Notes: a model not told the origin generated them from the letters alone. 64,000 nt of DNA from Anaerovibrio lipolyticus DSM 3074 (GCF_900141865.1 NZ_FQYW01000006.1:1-64000); one strand, 5' to 3'; shown: positions 7,707 through 17,021, counted from the first letter of the stretch. Numbers and translations: made by a program.

Positions 7707-8678
7707 TTAGAATTCTCTGCCAGCAATGAAATCAGCAGCCATCATATAGGCAGCTCTCACATCCTCAGGAATACTCTCCGGCAGGACATTTCTTGCTCGG
7801 TCCAGATATTCCTCAACCTTATTCTTGGTAAAATCAATACCATCTGTTGCCCTTACAATCTCCAGGGCCCTGCTCAAGTCCTCCTTGGTCATATCGCGAT
7901 TAGTGACTATCGAAAGCAGCTCATCCTTATCTGGAGAGGTTTCCAAAGCTCTAATAGCCGGCAAGGTAATAATGCCCTGAAGAATATCATTGCCTGCTGG
8001 CTTACCAATGGTCTTGGAATCACCAGTGAGATCCAGTAAATCATCAGTAAGCTGGAAAGCCATACCTACACTGTAACCATAGTCGTACAAGGCCTGAACA
8101 TCCTTTTCCGGAAGTCCCATAACGTGGGCACCAAGCTGACAGCTGATGGCCAGGAAATTGGCAGTCTTCATGGCAATACGCTCATAGTATTCCTCAGTAT
8201 CACAGGACGCCTTATAGATTTCCTTGTTCTGAATGAGCTCACCGGCGGAAAGATCCGCCAACAGTCTGGAAAGCTGGTTGTTGACCCTCTCACCATAGCC
8301 GTTTTCCGTCACCAGCACAAAGGCTTTCGCAAAGAGATAATCCCCTGCCAAAATAGCCAGCTGGTTGCCCCACTTGGCATTGGCAGTAGCCTCACCACGA
8401 CGGGTAGCGGCACTATCCAAAACATCATCATGCACCAGTGAAGCCATGTGTATAAGCTCTAATGCCACAGCCAGTGGCATAACTCTTTTTAAATCAAAAT
8501 TCTCACTGCAACGGGCAGCCAAAAAAAACATTGCAGGACGCAATCTCTTGCCGCCAGCCTTTATCAGATGATTGCCAATCTCAGTGATGGTGGCAACCGG
8601 AGAAACCACAGATTCATGCAAAGCCGTTTCCAGCTCAGCCAAATCTGACTTTATAATATCAAATAACTTGTTAGCCAA
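7707..8678 (-). CDS. Long-chain polyprenyl diphosphate synthase
   Basis: This trans-prenyltransferase condenses IPP units onto an allylic diphosphate and probably makes the menaquinone side chain. The 323-residue length is typical. The first Asp-rich motif is D84-D-V-L-D88 (VHDDVLD) and the second D212-D-L-L-D216 (QLTDDLLD), with GGKRLRP near 42-48. No bulky aromatic sits just before the first motif, which fits a long product, but chain length is not certain. Translation starts at a TTG behind GAGGG. It is transcribed with tatA2, upstream of the ubiD/ubiA genes that would use its product. Confidence 0.9.
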   Translation of the reverse strand: MANKLFDIIKSDLAELETALHESVVSPVATITEIGNHLIKAGGKRLRPAMFFLAARCSENFDLKRVMPLAVALELIHMASLVHDDVLDSAATRRGEATANAKWGNQLAILAGDYLFAKAFVLVTENGYGERVNNQLSRLLADLSAGELIQNKEIYKASCDTEEYYERIAMKTANFLAISCQLGAHVMGLPEKDVQALYDYGYSVGMAFQLTDDLLDLTGDSKTIGKPAGNDILQGIITLPAIRALETSPDKDELLSIVTNRDMTKEDLSRALEIVRATDGIDFTKNKVEEYLDRARNVLPESIPEDVRAAYMMAADFIAGREF

Positions 8679-8713
8679 TTCTATCCCTCACACAAATATA
8701 CTAAGCCTTAATA

Positions 8714-8742
8714 ATTCTACTATATATCGCAGTGTTTTTCAA
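8714..8742 (-). promoter_or_regulatory. Promoter for polyprenyl synthetase
   Basis: On the minus strand TTGAAA (737-742 of the 8 kb block) is 17 bp from TAGAAT (8714-8719), about 35 bp before the TTG start. Confidence 0.5.
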
Positions 8743-8769
8743 ATAAACTTTGATTATCAGGCTATATTC

Positions 8770-10161
8770 TTATTCGTGTCTCGTCACTTCAAACCGTTGT
8801 AATTTAATTTTTTCCTCTGGAGAAATCCCGCCTTTGCGTCGGGCAATGGAAATCTGCTCCTCCACAGTATCTACCCCATCCAGATCCGGCAACAGCAGTC
8901 CCCGCCTGTAACCATCTTCACTGGAAACAATCACACCATACCGCTTCACATCCAGCTGGTCAGGGCTTTCTATATTCTCCGGTTCCGACAGTACATCCAC
9001 ATCATATACCAGATCCTCCAATTCATCCTCTGTTACTGCTGAGAAACGGGGATCAGCCGTTCCTGCTGATATGGCATTGGCGATGATTTCTGATGCCAAA
9101 CTATCCCTTACAGGCAATATAGTACCTATACATCCCCGGAGCTGACCCGCTTTTTTTATGGACACAAAAGCACCGGCCCGGGTATTAATCATTTCCTCCG
9201 GCAATCCCTTAGGCACTTCTATATGTTTATGATAACGTACATAGCTTTCAAGACTTTTTCGTGCCAGCCTTAAATAATCGTCCTCTTTTTTCCTTAACTC
9301 CTCCATATTCTTTTTATGACTGTCTACGGCCTGTTCGCCTATGTTACGTTTAACGTTTTCTCCCTTAGGAATAAATCGTGCCACGCCATAGCCAACGCCA
9401 AAAGGGCCCTCACATGACAGCAGCTCTGCATCCACATCCAGGCAGTCAAAGGCACCCGCCATTATCCAAAATGAACGCAGGCCACATTCTGCGGCACCTT
9501 CTGCCAGCTTAAATGGGGTTGTGAGCAGCTCCAGAAAATCTCCTGAGGAAAAGCAATCTGCCATACGCTGGTCAAATACTGGTCCCTCCTTGGCAAAACC
9601 ATAAGGGCCATCTGCCTTTAGCTTATGGGATAAATCACCGCTTGCCACTATCATCATACGGCGATTCATAATATCCGCCGTTTCCCTTAGAAGAATCCCT
9701 AAGGTGTAATGATGAATATTGGAAAGTCCGGAAAGACCTATCCGCACGATCTTGCCTTTATATCCAGCCTTTTGGAGAAAATACAGGGGAATCATTGTTC
9801 CATGATCCAAGTGTCTCTCCTGACGCCCCAGAGTCCCCGCAGCCAGCTTTATTTCTTCAGCGGTATCTGTCACCTTTTGAACAAATTCCTCATCGTAATC
9901 AACATGGAAGGCCAGCTCTGGATGCCCAAAATTAGCAAAGCTCCCCTCTGCTGAGTCACCTGAGGAAATTTGCATATAATCAGCATACATGGTTGCATGA
10001 GGGCTGGTAATAATCACCAAATCAGGATTATTTTCCACAATCCATGCTGCTACAGTCTTATATGCTTTTATAGTATCAGATATTTTATTTTCCTCACCCC
10101 GGCCAATCTCCGGCAAAATAAGTGGCGGATGAGGTACAACACAAGCTCCAAGAAAGGACAT
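8770..10161 (-). CDS. MEMO-AMMECR1 fusion protein (AmmeMemoRadiSam system)
   Basis: This is a 463-residue cytoplasmic protein of two domains. Residues about 1-270 are a MEMO/class III extradiol-dioxygenase-like fold with the His-bearing motifs VVPHPPL, ITSPHA, LDHGTM and GDLSH. Residues about 300-463 are an AMMECR1 domain with RAGAFVSI and LRGCIGTI. The pair is known together with a radical SAM protein in many bacteria, but the reaction is unsettled. I start at the ATG at 10161, which has AGGAGGTG upstream; an ATG seven codons earlier has no ribosome site. No radical SAM partner lies nearby. The gene stands alone between a structured element and the polyprenyl synthetase. Confidence 0.85.
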   Translation of the reverse strand: MSFLGACVVPHPPLILPEIGRGEENKISDTIKAYKTVAAWIVENNPDLVIITSPHATMYADYMQISSGDSAEGSFANFGHPELAFHVDYDEEFVQKVTDTAEEIKLAAGTLGRQERHLDHGTMIPLYFLQKAGYKGKIVRIGLSGLSNIHHYTLGILLRETADIMNRRMMIVASGDLSHKLKADGPYGFAKEGPVFDQRMADCFSSGDFLELLTTPFKLAEGAAECGLRSFWIMAGAFDCLDVDAELLSCEGPFGVGYGVARFIPKGENVKRNIGEQAVDSHKKNMEELRKKEDDYLRLARKSLESYVRYHKHIEVPKGLPEEMINTRAGAFVSIKKAGQLRGCIGTILPVRDSLASEIIANAISAGTADPRFSAVTEDELEDLVYDVDVLSEPENIESPDQLDVKRYGVIVSSEDGYRRGLLLPDLDGVDTVEEQISIARRKGGISPEEKIKLQRFEVTRHE

Positions 10162-10238
10162 ACAAACACCTCCTACATTCATGTTTATATGTTTTATATT
10201 ACGACATTTGGTAACAAATTCCTTTTTGTTTATTATTC

Positions 10239-10423
10239 GCGGGTGGCATGGGATGAGCCCATGAAGTAATGGAGCTGTAAAATGTCACATCAGCACGTTC
10301 ATCTCGAAGACGATATGATGTGGCTGACGGCTGCGTAGCCCGTCAATATTTCTCGAAGCACTGTACTATTTTGATGTGACACTAGCGAAATGAATGAATG
10401 GGCCAACCCATGACAGGACCCGC
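10239..10423. repeat. Branched imperfect inverted repeat, about 185 bp (candidate structured RNA or MITE)
   Basis: Nested arms close the element: GCGGGT/ACCCGC (10239-10244, 10418-10423), CATGGG/CCCATG (10247-10252, 10407-10412), GCCCAT/ATGGGC (10257-10262, 10398-10403) and TGTCACATCA/TGATGTGACA (10283-10292, 10372-10381). Inside is a hairpin GACGG/CCGTC (10326-10344), and the octamer TCTCGAAG occurs twice. It lies between the sdh terminator and the MEMO gene. No coding region of note is inside. The two strands are equally able to fold, so the orientation is open. Confidence 0.6.
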
Positions 10424-10454
10424 AACAGAAATATAATTGCCATCTTATACACAT

Positions 10455-10489
10455 AAAAAGACTGCCGTGTTGAAATCAACACGACAGTC
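10455..10489 (-). terminator. Terminator of fumarase-sdhCAB operon
   Basis: GACTG.CGTGTTGA pairs with TCAACACG.CAGTC around a 2-base loop. On the minus strand it is followed by T5, 24 bp past the sdhB stop. Confidence 0.85.
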
Positions 10490-10512
10490 ATTTCTATTCA
10501 ACAAATATTCAA

Positions 10513-11268
10513 TTACTTATTGAAAATGTTCTTAAGAGCCTGCTTATTTACATCGCGGTTCAGCTGTGCAAGATAAGTAGTCAGCTTAATGTTCTTAGGG
10601 CAAACCTCTACGCAGTTCTGGGAGTTACCGCAGCTGGTAATACCGCCCTTGCCCATAAGAGCTTCAAGACGCTTTTCCTTGTCGAACTTTCCAAGTGGAT
10701 GGAGGTTGAACAAGTAAGCCTGTACAGATGGAGATGCACCAATGAAGTCGGACTGAGGACCAACGTTAGGGCAAGCCTCCAAGCAGCAACCGCAAGTCAT
10801 GCAGTGAGAAATCTCATAAGCAGTGGTTGCAGTGTAAGGATTCTGGATAGGAGCATCCTTAACTTCCCAAGAACCATCAACCTCAACCCAAGCCTGTACG
10901 CGCTTGAGGGACTCGAACATTACGGAACGGTCAATAAGGAGGTCACGGATTACAGGGAATGTTCTGGCTGGCTGCAGACGAATTGGCTGCTCCAGCTCAT
11001 CGATCAGTGCGCAGCAAGCCTGACGAGCACGACCGTTAATAACCATCATACAAGCGCCGCAAACCTTCTCCAGACAGTTGCACTCCCAAACTACTGGAGC
11101 AACCTTCTTGCCATCAGTAGTTACAGGGTTCTTCTGGATTTCCATCAGGGAAGCTACTACATTCAGAGCAGGACGATATGGAATCTCGAACTCCTGAGTG
11201 TAAGGCTTGCTGGTAGGGCTATCCTGACGCTCAATAATAAACTTAACTGTTTTCTTCTGTTCTGCCAT
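10513..11268 (-). CDS. sdhB: Fumarate reductase/succinate dehydrogenase iron-sulfur subunit
   Basis: This peripheral 251-residue subunit passes electrons between the flavoprotein and the membrane haems. Cys63, Cys65, Cys70, Cys73 and Cys85 provide [2Fe-2S] ligands in CNCLEKVCGAC and RQAC. CMTCGCCLEACP and CGNSQNCVEVCP supply the [4Fe-4S] and [3Fe-4S] centres. It is the last gene of the fumarase-sdhC-sdhA-sdhB operon, 17 bp after sdhA. In an anaerobe with this context the complex probably reduces fumarate with menaquinol, though the family works in both directions. Confidence 0.93.
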   Translation of the reverse strand: MAEQKKTVKFIIERQDSPTSKPYTQEFEIPYRPALNVVASLMEIQKNPVTTDGKKVAPVVWECNCLEKVCGACMMVINGRARQACCALIDELEQPIRLQPARTFPVIRDLLIDRSVMFESLKRVQAWVEVDGSWEVKDAPIQNPYTATTAYEISHCMTCGCCLEACPNVGPQSDFIGASPSVQAYLFNLHPLGKFDKEKRLEALMGKGGITSCGNSQNCVEVCPKNIKLTTYLAQLNRDVNKQALKNIFNK

Positions 11269-11285
11269 TCTATTTTATCCCCCTA

Positions 11286-13088
11286 TTACTCTTTCTTTGC
11301 AACAGCGTAGTTACGAGGACGTGCCTTAATGAGGGAGTGCTCAAACTCCTCATAAGTTACAACTGGCTCCTCAGTTGCTGCATCAAAGCTTACAACGGAT
11401 GTAAACATGAACTTCTCATCGTTACGAGGATAGAACTGTAACTCGCCATCCTTCTCAATGCGCTTGCCATTTTCATCCAGCATAATCTTTGCATGTGCAC
11501 CACGGGACTCATCACGGGAACGAGCAGACTTGGTGATAGCCATAGCATAGATAATCATGTTACGGAGCTGACGAACGAACATAGCCTCCTGGTTAGCCCA
11601 GTTACCATGGTCAGTTACGCCGATGTTCTCCCAACGCTTCAGGATTTCCTTCAGCTTGCCGAGGCAGATATCCAAACCGTTGTTATCACGCTCGATGGAT
11701 ACATACTCGTACATGATCTCGCCCATCTCCTGATGGAGCTTATGAGCATTCTCAGGACCGTTCATCTGACGAATCTTGTCATACTCATCCTGAACTTCCT
11801 TGCGTGCAGCCTCGATTTCAGCATCGGTGATTTCACACAGCTTGGATACGTTCTCCTTAGCCCACTTCATAGCCTCTGGACCAGAAACAGTACCGGAGTA
11901 AGCAGCGGACAACAGAGAGTTAGCACCAAGACGGTTTGCACCGTGATACTGATGGTCGCACTCACCGGAAGCCATGAGGCCAGGAATGTTGGTGAAATGC
12001 TTTCTATCTACATAGATACCGCCCATGGAATAATGAACGGAAGGGAAAATCTCCATTGGAACCTTACGAGGGTCCTTACCAACGAACTCAGTGTAAATCT
12101 CGATGATACCGCCCAGCTTGCGCTCCAGATAATCTGCAGGAATGTGGGACAGATCGAGGTATACACGACGGTCATGGTTAATACCAAGATCCATGTGAAC
12201 GCAAACCTTGAAAATAGCACGGGATGCTACGTCACGAGGAACGAGGTTACCATAAGCTGGGTACATATCCTCAAGGAAGTACCAAGGCTTACCATCTCTG
12301 TAAACCCATACACGACCACCCTCACCGCGGCAAGCCTCGGACATCAGACGGTTCTTATCAGAGCCTGGGATTGCGGTTGGATGAATCTGAATGAACTCAG
12401 GGTTAGCAATTTTTGCGCCCTGCTGATATACTGCAGAAACTGCAGAACCATTACAAATAGTGGAAGCGGTGCAACGGCCAAATACCTGACCAGGGCCACC
12501 GGTTGCAAGAATAACAACATCAGCTTTGAAAGCCTTGATTTCCATGGAGTTCATGCTCTGAGCAATGATACCACGGCAAACGCCGTTCTTATCCTTGAAG
12601 ATCTTAACGAATTCCCAGAACTCGTACTTGGTTACGCCGCCCTTAACTTCCCAACGACGAACCTGCTCGTCAAGAGCATAGAGGAGCTGCTGACCAGTGG
12701 TGGAACCGGCAAAGCAAGTACGCTTGTTCTTCTGGCCACCGAAGTTACGGAGGTCAAGAACGCCTTCTGGAGTACGAGTGAAAGGTACACCCATACGATC
12801 AAACATCTTAATGAGCTTTGGAGCTGCCTCAACCATGCCCTTAACAGCCAGCTGGTCAGCCAGGAAGTCACCACCGTATACGGTGTCATCGAAATGCTCA
12901 TAGATGGAATCGTGCTCACCCTTGGTATCCATGCAGGCATTAATACCGCCCTGTGCACAGAGGGAGTGAGAACGCTTTACTGGGCAGTAAGAGAATAAAT
13001 CTACTTCGCCGCCAGCTTCACAAATTTTAAGGGTAGCCATCAAACCTGATAAGCCGCCACCTACTACAATAATCTTATTTTTAGCCAC
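11286..13088 (-). CDS. sdhA: Fumarate reductase/succinate dehydrogenase flavoprotein subunit
   Basis: This is the 600-residue catalytic subunit that interconverts fumarate and succinate. The dinucleotide motif GGGLSG begins at residue 10. His41 in RSHSLCAQGG is the expected site of covalent FAD attachment. HPTAIPGSDKNRLMSEACRGEGG carries the substrate-binding and catalytic Arg region, and HYSMGGIYVD follows. The length fits the Bacillus/Wolinella-type enzyme. It lies between sdhC (52 bp) and sdhB (17 bp). An extensive open frame on the other strand is only its shadow. Confidence 0.95.
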   Translation of the reverse strand: MAKNKIIVVGGGLSGLMATLKICEAGGEVDLFSYCPVKRSHSLCAQGGINACMDTKGEHDSIYEHFDDTVYGGDFLADQLAVKGMVEAAPKLIKMFDRMGVPFTRTPEGVLDLRNFGGQKNKRTCFAGSTTGQQLLYALDEQVRRWEVKGGVTKYEFWEFVKIFKDKNGVCRGIIAQSMNSMEIKAFKADVVILATGGPGQVFGRCTASTICNGSAVSAVYQQGAKIANPEFIQIHPTAIPGSDKNRLMSEACRGEGGRVWVYRDGKPWYFLEDMYPAYGNLVPRDVASRAIFKVCVHMDLGINHDRRVYLDLSHIPADYLERKLGGIIEIYTEFVGKDPRKVPMEIFPSVHYSMGGIYVDRKHFTNIPGLMASGECDHQYHGANRLGANSLLSAAYSGTVSGPEAMKWAKENVSKLCEITDAEIEAARKEVQDEYDKIRQMNGPENAHKLHQEMGEIMYEYVSIERDNNGLDICLGKLKEILKRWENIGVTDHGNWANQEAMFVRQLRNMIIYAMAITKSARSRDESRGAHAKIMLDENGKRIEKDGELQFYPRNDEKFMFTSVVSFDAATEEPVVTYEEFEHSLIKARPRNYAVAKKE

Positions 13089-13140
13089 GTAGGTTCTCTC
13101 CTTATAAATAAATCTTTACTACTACGACACTCTTACTCTA

Positions 13141-13761
13141 TTACATGAAGTAAGAAGACATGAATGCCAAAGTGAACAGGCACATGAGTACGCAAAGACC
13201 CATAGCACCCTTGTCAACAACACACTGGGAACGAGGTCCCTTGGTGATACCCCAAGTCATGCAGAAGGTAGTGATACCATTGCAGAAATGGAAGATTGCA
13301 GCAAACATACCAATAGCATACAAAGCAAATACAACTGGGTTAGCCAAAGTGGACTGAACCAAAGCATAGCTGATATGCTCACCCATGATGCCCTTAGTGT
13401 AAATACGAAGGTAACCAACATGCCAGATGAGGAATGCTACGAGATACCAAGCAGTCCATCTCTGAAGAGCGAACTTCCAGTTACGGGAATAACCGTACTC
13501 ACTAGGGTTGTTCTTAGCCTGCATAGCAATATATACACCGTAGATACCATGGAACAGGATAGGTACAGCGTAGAGGCAAATCTCAATGCCAAGGAAAATT
13601 GGCTGAGGAATCTGCTCCATCATTGCTAAGCCGTTATTGAACACCTCTGGGCCGCCCATTGCTGATGCATTTGTGAGCAAATGCTCAATCAGCACACCGC
13701 CGAGCAATACAAGTCCGCACAGGGAATGCAGTCGACGAAGATAAAAAGATACGTTAATCAT
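13141..13761 (-). CDS. sdhC: Di-haem cytochrome b subunit of succinate:quinone oxidoreductase
   Basis: This 206-residue protein has five hydrophobic helices and anchors the SdhAB head. From the start I use, His27, His71, His114 and His158 fall in successive helices, close to the four haem ligands known for Bacillus SdhC (28, 70, 113, 155). This points to a type B, two-haem, menaquinone-reactive enzyme. The ATG at 13761 follows AGGAGGTC. An upstream start at 13788 would place the ribosome site inside the gene. It is preceded by the fumarase beta gene (45 bp). Confidence 0.92.
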   Translation of the reverse strand: MINVSFYLRRLHSLCGLVLLGGVLIEHLLTNASAMGGPEVFNNGLAMMEQIPQPIFLGIEICLYAVPILFHGIYGVYIAMQAKNNPSEYGYSRNWKFALQRWTAWYLVAFLIWHVGYLRIYTKGIMGEHISYALVQSTLANPVVFALYAIGMFAAIFHFCNGITTFCMTWGITKGPRSQCVVDKGAMGLCVLMCLFTLAFMSSYFM

Positions 13762-13806
13762 TCTTGACCTCCTAAAATTTTCTTTCACACAGGAAAGTAT
13801 TTAATA

Positions 13807-14364
13807 TCATAACTTACGATATGGTTTCTGACCAATCTCGTAATAGTCATTACCCTCAGAATCGATAACTACGATTGCAGGGAAATCCTCAACCTCAAGA
13901 GCAGCAAGAGCCTCTGGCCCCAGCTCAGGGTAAGCAATAACGGTGTACTTCTTAACGGACTTTGCGATGAGGGCAGCAGCACCACCAACAGCAGCGAAGT
14001 AAGTAACGCCGTTCTTCTTCATGGACTCGACTACCTCTGGAGCACGGGAGCCCTTACCGATCATACCCTTGATACCCTGCTCAAGCATGGTAGGGGTATA
14101 AGCATCCATACGACCAGCAGTAGTAGGACCGCAGGAACCGATTGGATCGCCTGGCTTTGCAGGTGTAGGACCAAGATAGTAAACTATCTGATTATTCCAG
14201 TCGATTGGCAATTTCTCGCCACGAGCCAGAGCCTCAGTCATAACCTTGTGTGCAGCATCACGGGCACTGTAGATAGTACCAGTAATAAGCACGCTGTCGC
14301 CAGCACGGAGCTTGCGGGAATCCTCTTCTTTAAGAGGAGTAGTTATACGAATTGTCTCAGCCAT
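13807..14364 (-). CDS. Class I fumarate hydratase, beta (C-terminal) subunit
   Basis: The 185-residue protein matches the C-terminal domain of iron-sulfur class I fumarases, with GDSVLITGTIYSARDAAH, IGSCGPTTAGRMD and FAAVGGAAAL. With the alpha subunit it forms the [4Fe-4S] enzyme that converts malate to fumarate. The two subunits are separate genes, as in many anaerobes. The homologous L(+)-tartrate dehydratase cannot be excluded on motifs alone, but linkage to sdhCAB strongly favours fumarase. Confidence 0.9.
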   Translation of the reverse strand: MAETIRITTPLKEEDSRKLRAGDSVLITGTIYSARDAAHKVMTEALARGEKLPIDWNNQIVYYLGPTPAKPGDPIGSCGPTTAGRMDAYTPTMLEQGIKGMIGKGSRAPEVVESMKKNGVTYFAAVGGAAALIAKSVKKYTVIAYPELGPEALAALEVEDFPAIVVIDSEGNDYYEIGQKPYRKL

Positions 14365-14381
14365 TATATAAACCTCCTATA

Positions 14382-15224
14382 TTAAAGAACACGATGGGAA
14401 TGACGGCAAGCATGGCAGCAGATGGTAACTGCTACCGGCAGGCCGGCAATATGAGTAGGACCCCACTCGATGTTTACAGCCAATGCGGAAGTAGTACCGC
14501 CAAGCTGAGGACCGATACCGGTCTTGTTAATAAGGCCGAGGAGCTCGTTCTCCAGTGCAGCGTAATCAGGATGAGCATTACGCTCAGTAATCTTACGCAT
14601 GAGAGCGCGCTTGGAAAGATAAGCAGCCTGATCCATAGTGCCGCCGATACCTACACCAACAACCATTGGTGGGCATGGGTTGCAGCTTGCATGCTGGATA
14701 ATATCCAGAACAGCTTTCTTAACACCCTCAACACCATCAGCAGGAACCAGCATCTTGATACCGCCCTTGTTCTCGGAGCCAAAGCCCTTGCAGGTCAGCT
14801 CAATCTTAAGCTGATCGCCTGGTACAATCTTGGTATAAATAATAGCTGGTGTGTTGTTCTGAGTATTCTTACGGTCAAATAAAGGCTCAGCAACAACGGA
14901 CTTGCGAAGATAACCCTCAGTGTAGCCCTTAGCAACGCCAGCGTTGATAGCTTCTGTCAGATCGCCACCCTCGATATGAAGATCCTGACCTACCTCAAGG
15001 AAAATAATGGTCATACCAGTATCCTGGCAGATAGGACGATCCTCAGCTCTAGCAATCTCAGAGTTGCGAATGATCTGATCAAGAACAACCTGACCAACTG
15101 GAGACTCCTCTGTCTCACGGCCCTTCTTAAGAGCTTCATACACGTCCTGAGGTAAATAGTAGGCAGCTTCCTTACACATCTGCGCTACTTCTGCTGTGAT
15201 CTGTTCAACATTGATCGTACGCAA
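14382..15224 (-). CDS. Class I fumarate hydratase, alpha (N-terminal) subunit
   Basis: This 280-residue subunit carries the iron-sulfur cluster. The segments [20 protein letters not shown] and [17 protein letters not shown] hold conserved cluster-ligand Cys residues. Translation begins at a TTG preceded by GGGAGGG. It is the first gene of the operon that continues with the beta subunit (17 bp), sdhC, sdhA and sdhB, with a good promoter upstream. The O2-sensitive enzyme fits an anaerobic fumarate-respiring or succinate-forming host. Tartrate dehydratase is the alternative reading. Confidence 0.9.
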   Translation of the reverse strand: MRTINVEQITAEVAQMCKEAAYYLPQDVYEALKKGRETEESPVGQVVLDQIIRNSEIARAEDRPICQDTGMTIIFLEVGQDLHIEGGDLTEAINAGVAKGYTEGYLRKSVVAEPLFDRKNTQNNTPAIIYTKIVPGDQLKIELTCKGFGSENKGGIKMLVPADGVEGVKKAVLDIIQHASCNPCPPMVVGVGIGGTMDQAAYLSKRALMRKITERNAHPDYAALENELLGLINKTGIGPQLGGTTSALAVNIEWGPTHIAGLPVAVTICCHACRHSHRVL

Positions 15225-15274
15225 ATTAAACCCTCCCTAATATAATAAAAAAATTACACTCGCATACATATCTC

Positions 15275-15303
15275 ATATTATCATACTTTTAATGTGCTTT
15301 CAA
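15275..15303 (-). promoter_or_regulatory. Promoter of fumarase-sdhCAB operon
   Basis: On the minus strand TTGAAA (15298-15303) and TAATAT (15275-15280) are separated by 17 bp, giving a leader of about 45 nt before the TTG start. The rest of the gap to rph (15304-15455) shows no gene. Confidence 0.65.
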
Positions 15304-15455
15304 GCCAATAACCACAAGGGTTTGCCACTAAAAAGATGAATGGTATTCGTAATTTTTCTTTGGTCGTCTGACAATTCAGTGATAATCGGTGTTTATAGAA
15401 TATTCGCCTTATCATTAGCATATTTTACCGACAAGAAATTTTTTTTAAAAACTTT

Positions 15456-16199
15456 TTATTCCCGGCCAACTTTCCATACTAAATCATTGCCCAAAATATC
15501 CTTTTCATAGGAAATCAGTTCATCGGTACCCTTTTCTGCCAATGCCAGTAAGTTATCCATTTCTTCACGGCTAAATGGCCTGCCCTCGCCGGTCCCCTGA
15601 ACCTCCACGAACTGGCCCATACCAGTACGCACCACATTCATGTCCACAATGCAGCTGGAGTCTTCCTCATAATTTAAATCAAGTATAGGCTCCCCCGATG
15701 CAGAAATTCCCACGCTGATGGCTGACAAAAAATCTTTTACAGGAAAAGGCTTCGTGCCGTCATAAATGGTTGCACAGGCTTCCACCACAGCAATAAAGGC
15801 ACCTGTAATAGAAGCTGTACGGGTACCGCCATCGGCCTGAATAACGTCACAATCAACAGTAACAGTTCTTTCCCCCAAAGCCTTCAAATCCATTACAGAA
15901 CGCAGACTACGACCAATAAGGCGCTGAATCTCCTGGGTACGGCCAGTTTGCTTACCCCTGGCAGCCTCTCTGGAGGTTCGGGTATTTGTAGCACTTGGCA
16001 ACAGGGAATATTCAGCTGTAAGCCAGCCTTCACCAGTTCCCTTTAAAAAGCTGGGCACACGGTCCTCAATAGTGGCAGCACAAATTACCTTGGTATTCCC
16101 CATCTCAATAAGCACGGAGCCTGCCGGGTGAATCTGAAAATGACGGTTTATCTTGTATTTACGAAGCTGGTCATTCTTACGGCCATCTTTTCTTTCCAT
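15456..16199 (-). CDS. rph: Ribonuclease PH
   Basis: RNase PH is a phosphate-dependent 3'-to-5' exoribonuclease that trims tRNA 3' ends. The 247-residue protein has [55 protein letters not shown] (Arg residues for phosphate) and [22 protein letters not shown], all diagnostic. The ATG at 16199 has AAGGAGG ahead of it; a longer frame from 16244 would run through a leader hairpin and is rejected. It stands behind its own leader, after a terminator. Confidence 0.96.
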   Translation of the reverse strand: MERKDGRKNDQLRKYKINRHFQIHPAGSVLIEMGNTKVICAATIEDRVPSFLKGTGEGWLTAEYSLLPSATNTRTSREAARGKQTGRTQEIQRLIGRSLRSVMDLKALGERTVTVDCDVIQADGGTRTASITGAFIAVVEACATIYDGTKPFPVKDFLSAISVGISASGEPILDLNYEEDSSCIVDMNVVRTGMGQFVEVQGTGEGRPFSREEMDNLLALAEKGTDELISYEKDILGNDLVWKVGRE

Positions 16200-16221
16200 A
16201 TTTTTCCTCCTTAGAAAGCAA

Positions 16222-16245
16222 GATGAAAGCATACAGGCTTTCATC
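16222..16245 (-). promoter_or_regulatory. 9-bp perfect hairpin in rph leader
   Basis: GATGAAAGC and GCTTTCATC pair around CTGTAT, ending about 23 bases before the rph start codon. No T-run follows, so it is not a normal terminator. It could protect or regulate the mRNA. Confidence 0.5.
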
Positions 16246-16310
16246 AGCCCTTACACGAAATCTAAAGTTCATCTGCATCCTTTGGATTTGATTCACTAAG
16301 ATTTCTTAGC

Positions 16311-16342
16311 AAAAATCCCCGCCACCTATATGGGCGACGGGG
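16311..16342 (-). terminator. Terminator after CofE-like gene
   Basis: The GC-rich inverted repeat CCCCG.CGCC/GGTGGCGGGG is followed on the minus strand by T5. It separates the 16353-18042 gene group from rph. Confidence 0.75.
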
Positions 16343-16352
16343 CACAAAAATC

Positions 16353-17021
16353 TTAACTGTTCTGTTCCTGATACTGTCTAAAGTTCTTGATAATAACAAT
16401 TGGGGTCTTCTGGGAAGCATTACCAAAAGGATTATCAATCAGAAGATTAGCCGCCATAAGACCATTGAGGCCCTTGGACTGACCAACCACCCGGGAACGC
16501 TTCAAATCATTTACGTCAGCGATAAGACCGCCAAAGCAGCCCAGACGTGCCTTGAGCTGTTCAACAACCTTGTCAGGATCCTTCGGACCATAAACAATGT
16601 GCTTATCAAATGGTGGCATAGTACCGGTAACGTCATCGATAAGAGCAGTCTGCTCACCGCCCCACTTGTAAAAGAGGCCTTTTAAGCCCACAATTTTTCC
16701 CAAAAAGCCAGCAAAAAGTGCACCGGCCACACGCCACTTGCCCTCCACATCCATCAAGGACTGCATGCCGTGTGGGGTGGCCAAGGAGCCATAATCAGGG
16801 ATAAACCGGCAACAAAACTTTGCCACCTTGGTAATTTTCAAATCCTCAGGACGCACGGCCCGCCCCTGGGTAATAGCCACAACACTTTCCGCTACAGAAA
16901 TAACATCATCAGGACCAATCTTGTCCTTGGTATAACGCTCTACTGTATCAATAATATCATCCTTATCAGTAAGAATTCTGGTAGGGATTGGAATCAGTTC
17001 AATTTTTGCATCATTACTCAT
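16353..17021 (-). CDS. CofE-like (F420-0:gamma-glutamyl ligase family) protein
   Basis: This 222-residue soluble protein shows the family's outline: an N-terminal [17 protein letters not shown] and [16 protein letters not shown], a middle [12 protein letters not shown], and a C-terminal [13 protein letters not shown] and TPIVIIKN. Authentic CofE adds glutamate to coenzyme F420, yet the host suggested by the window is not known as an F420 user, so the substrate is probably different. It is the last of three closely spaced genes and ends at a terminator. I am fairly sure of the family resemblance and unsure of function. Confidence 0.6.
   Translation of the reverse strand: MSNDAKIELIPIPTRILTDKDDIIDTVERYTKDKIGPDDVISVAESVVAITQGRAVRPEDLKITKVAKFCCRFIPDYGSLATPHGMQSLMDVEGKWRVAGALFAGFLGKIVGLKGLFYKWGGEQTALIDDVTGTMPPFDKHIVYGPKDPDKVVEQLKARLGCFGGLIADVNDLKRSRVVGQSKGLNGLMAANLLIDNPFGNASQKTPIVIIKNFRQYQEQNS

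Noticed and set aside
10239-10423. Known RNA such as 6S, RNase P, tmRNA or SRP RNA
   Set aside because: I could not find the conserved core bases of any of these on either strand.
11493-12998. 501-codon plus-strand frame opposite sdhA
   Set aside because: The opposite strand encodes the complete SdhA with all motifs; the frame has no ribosome site and no family resemblance.
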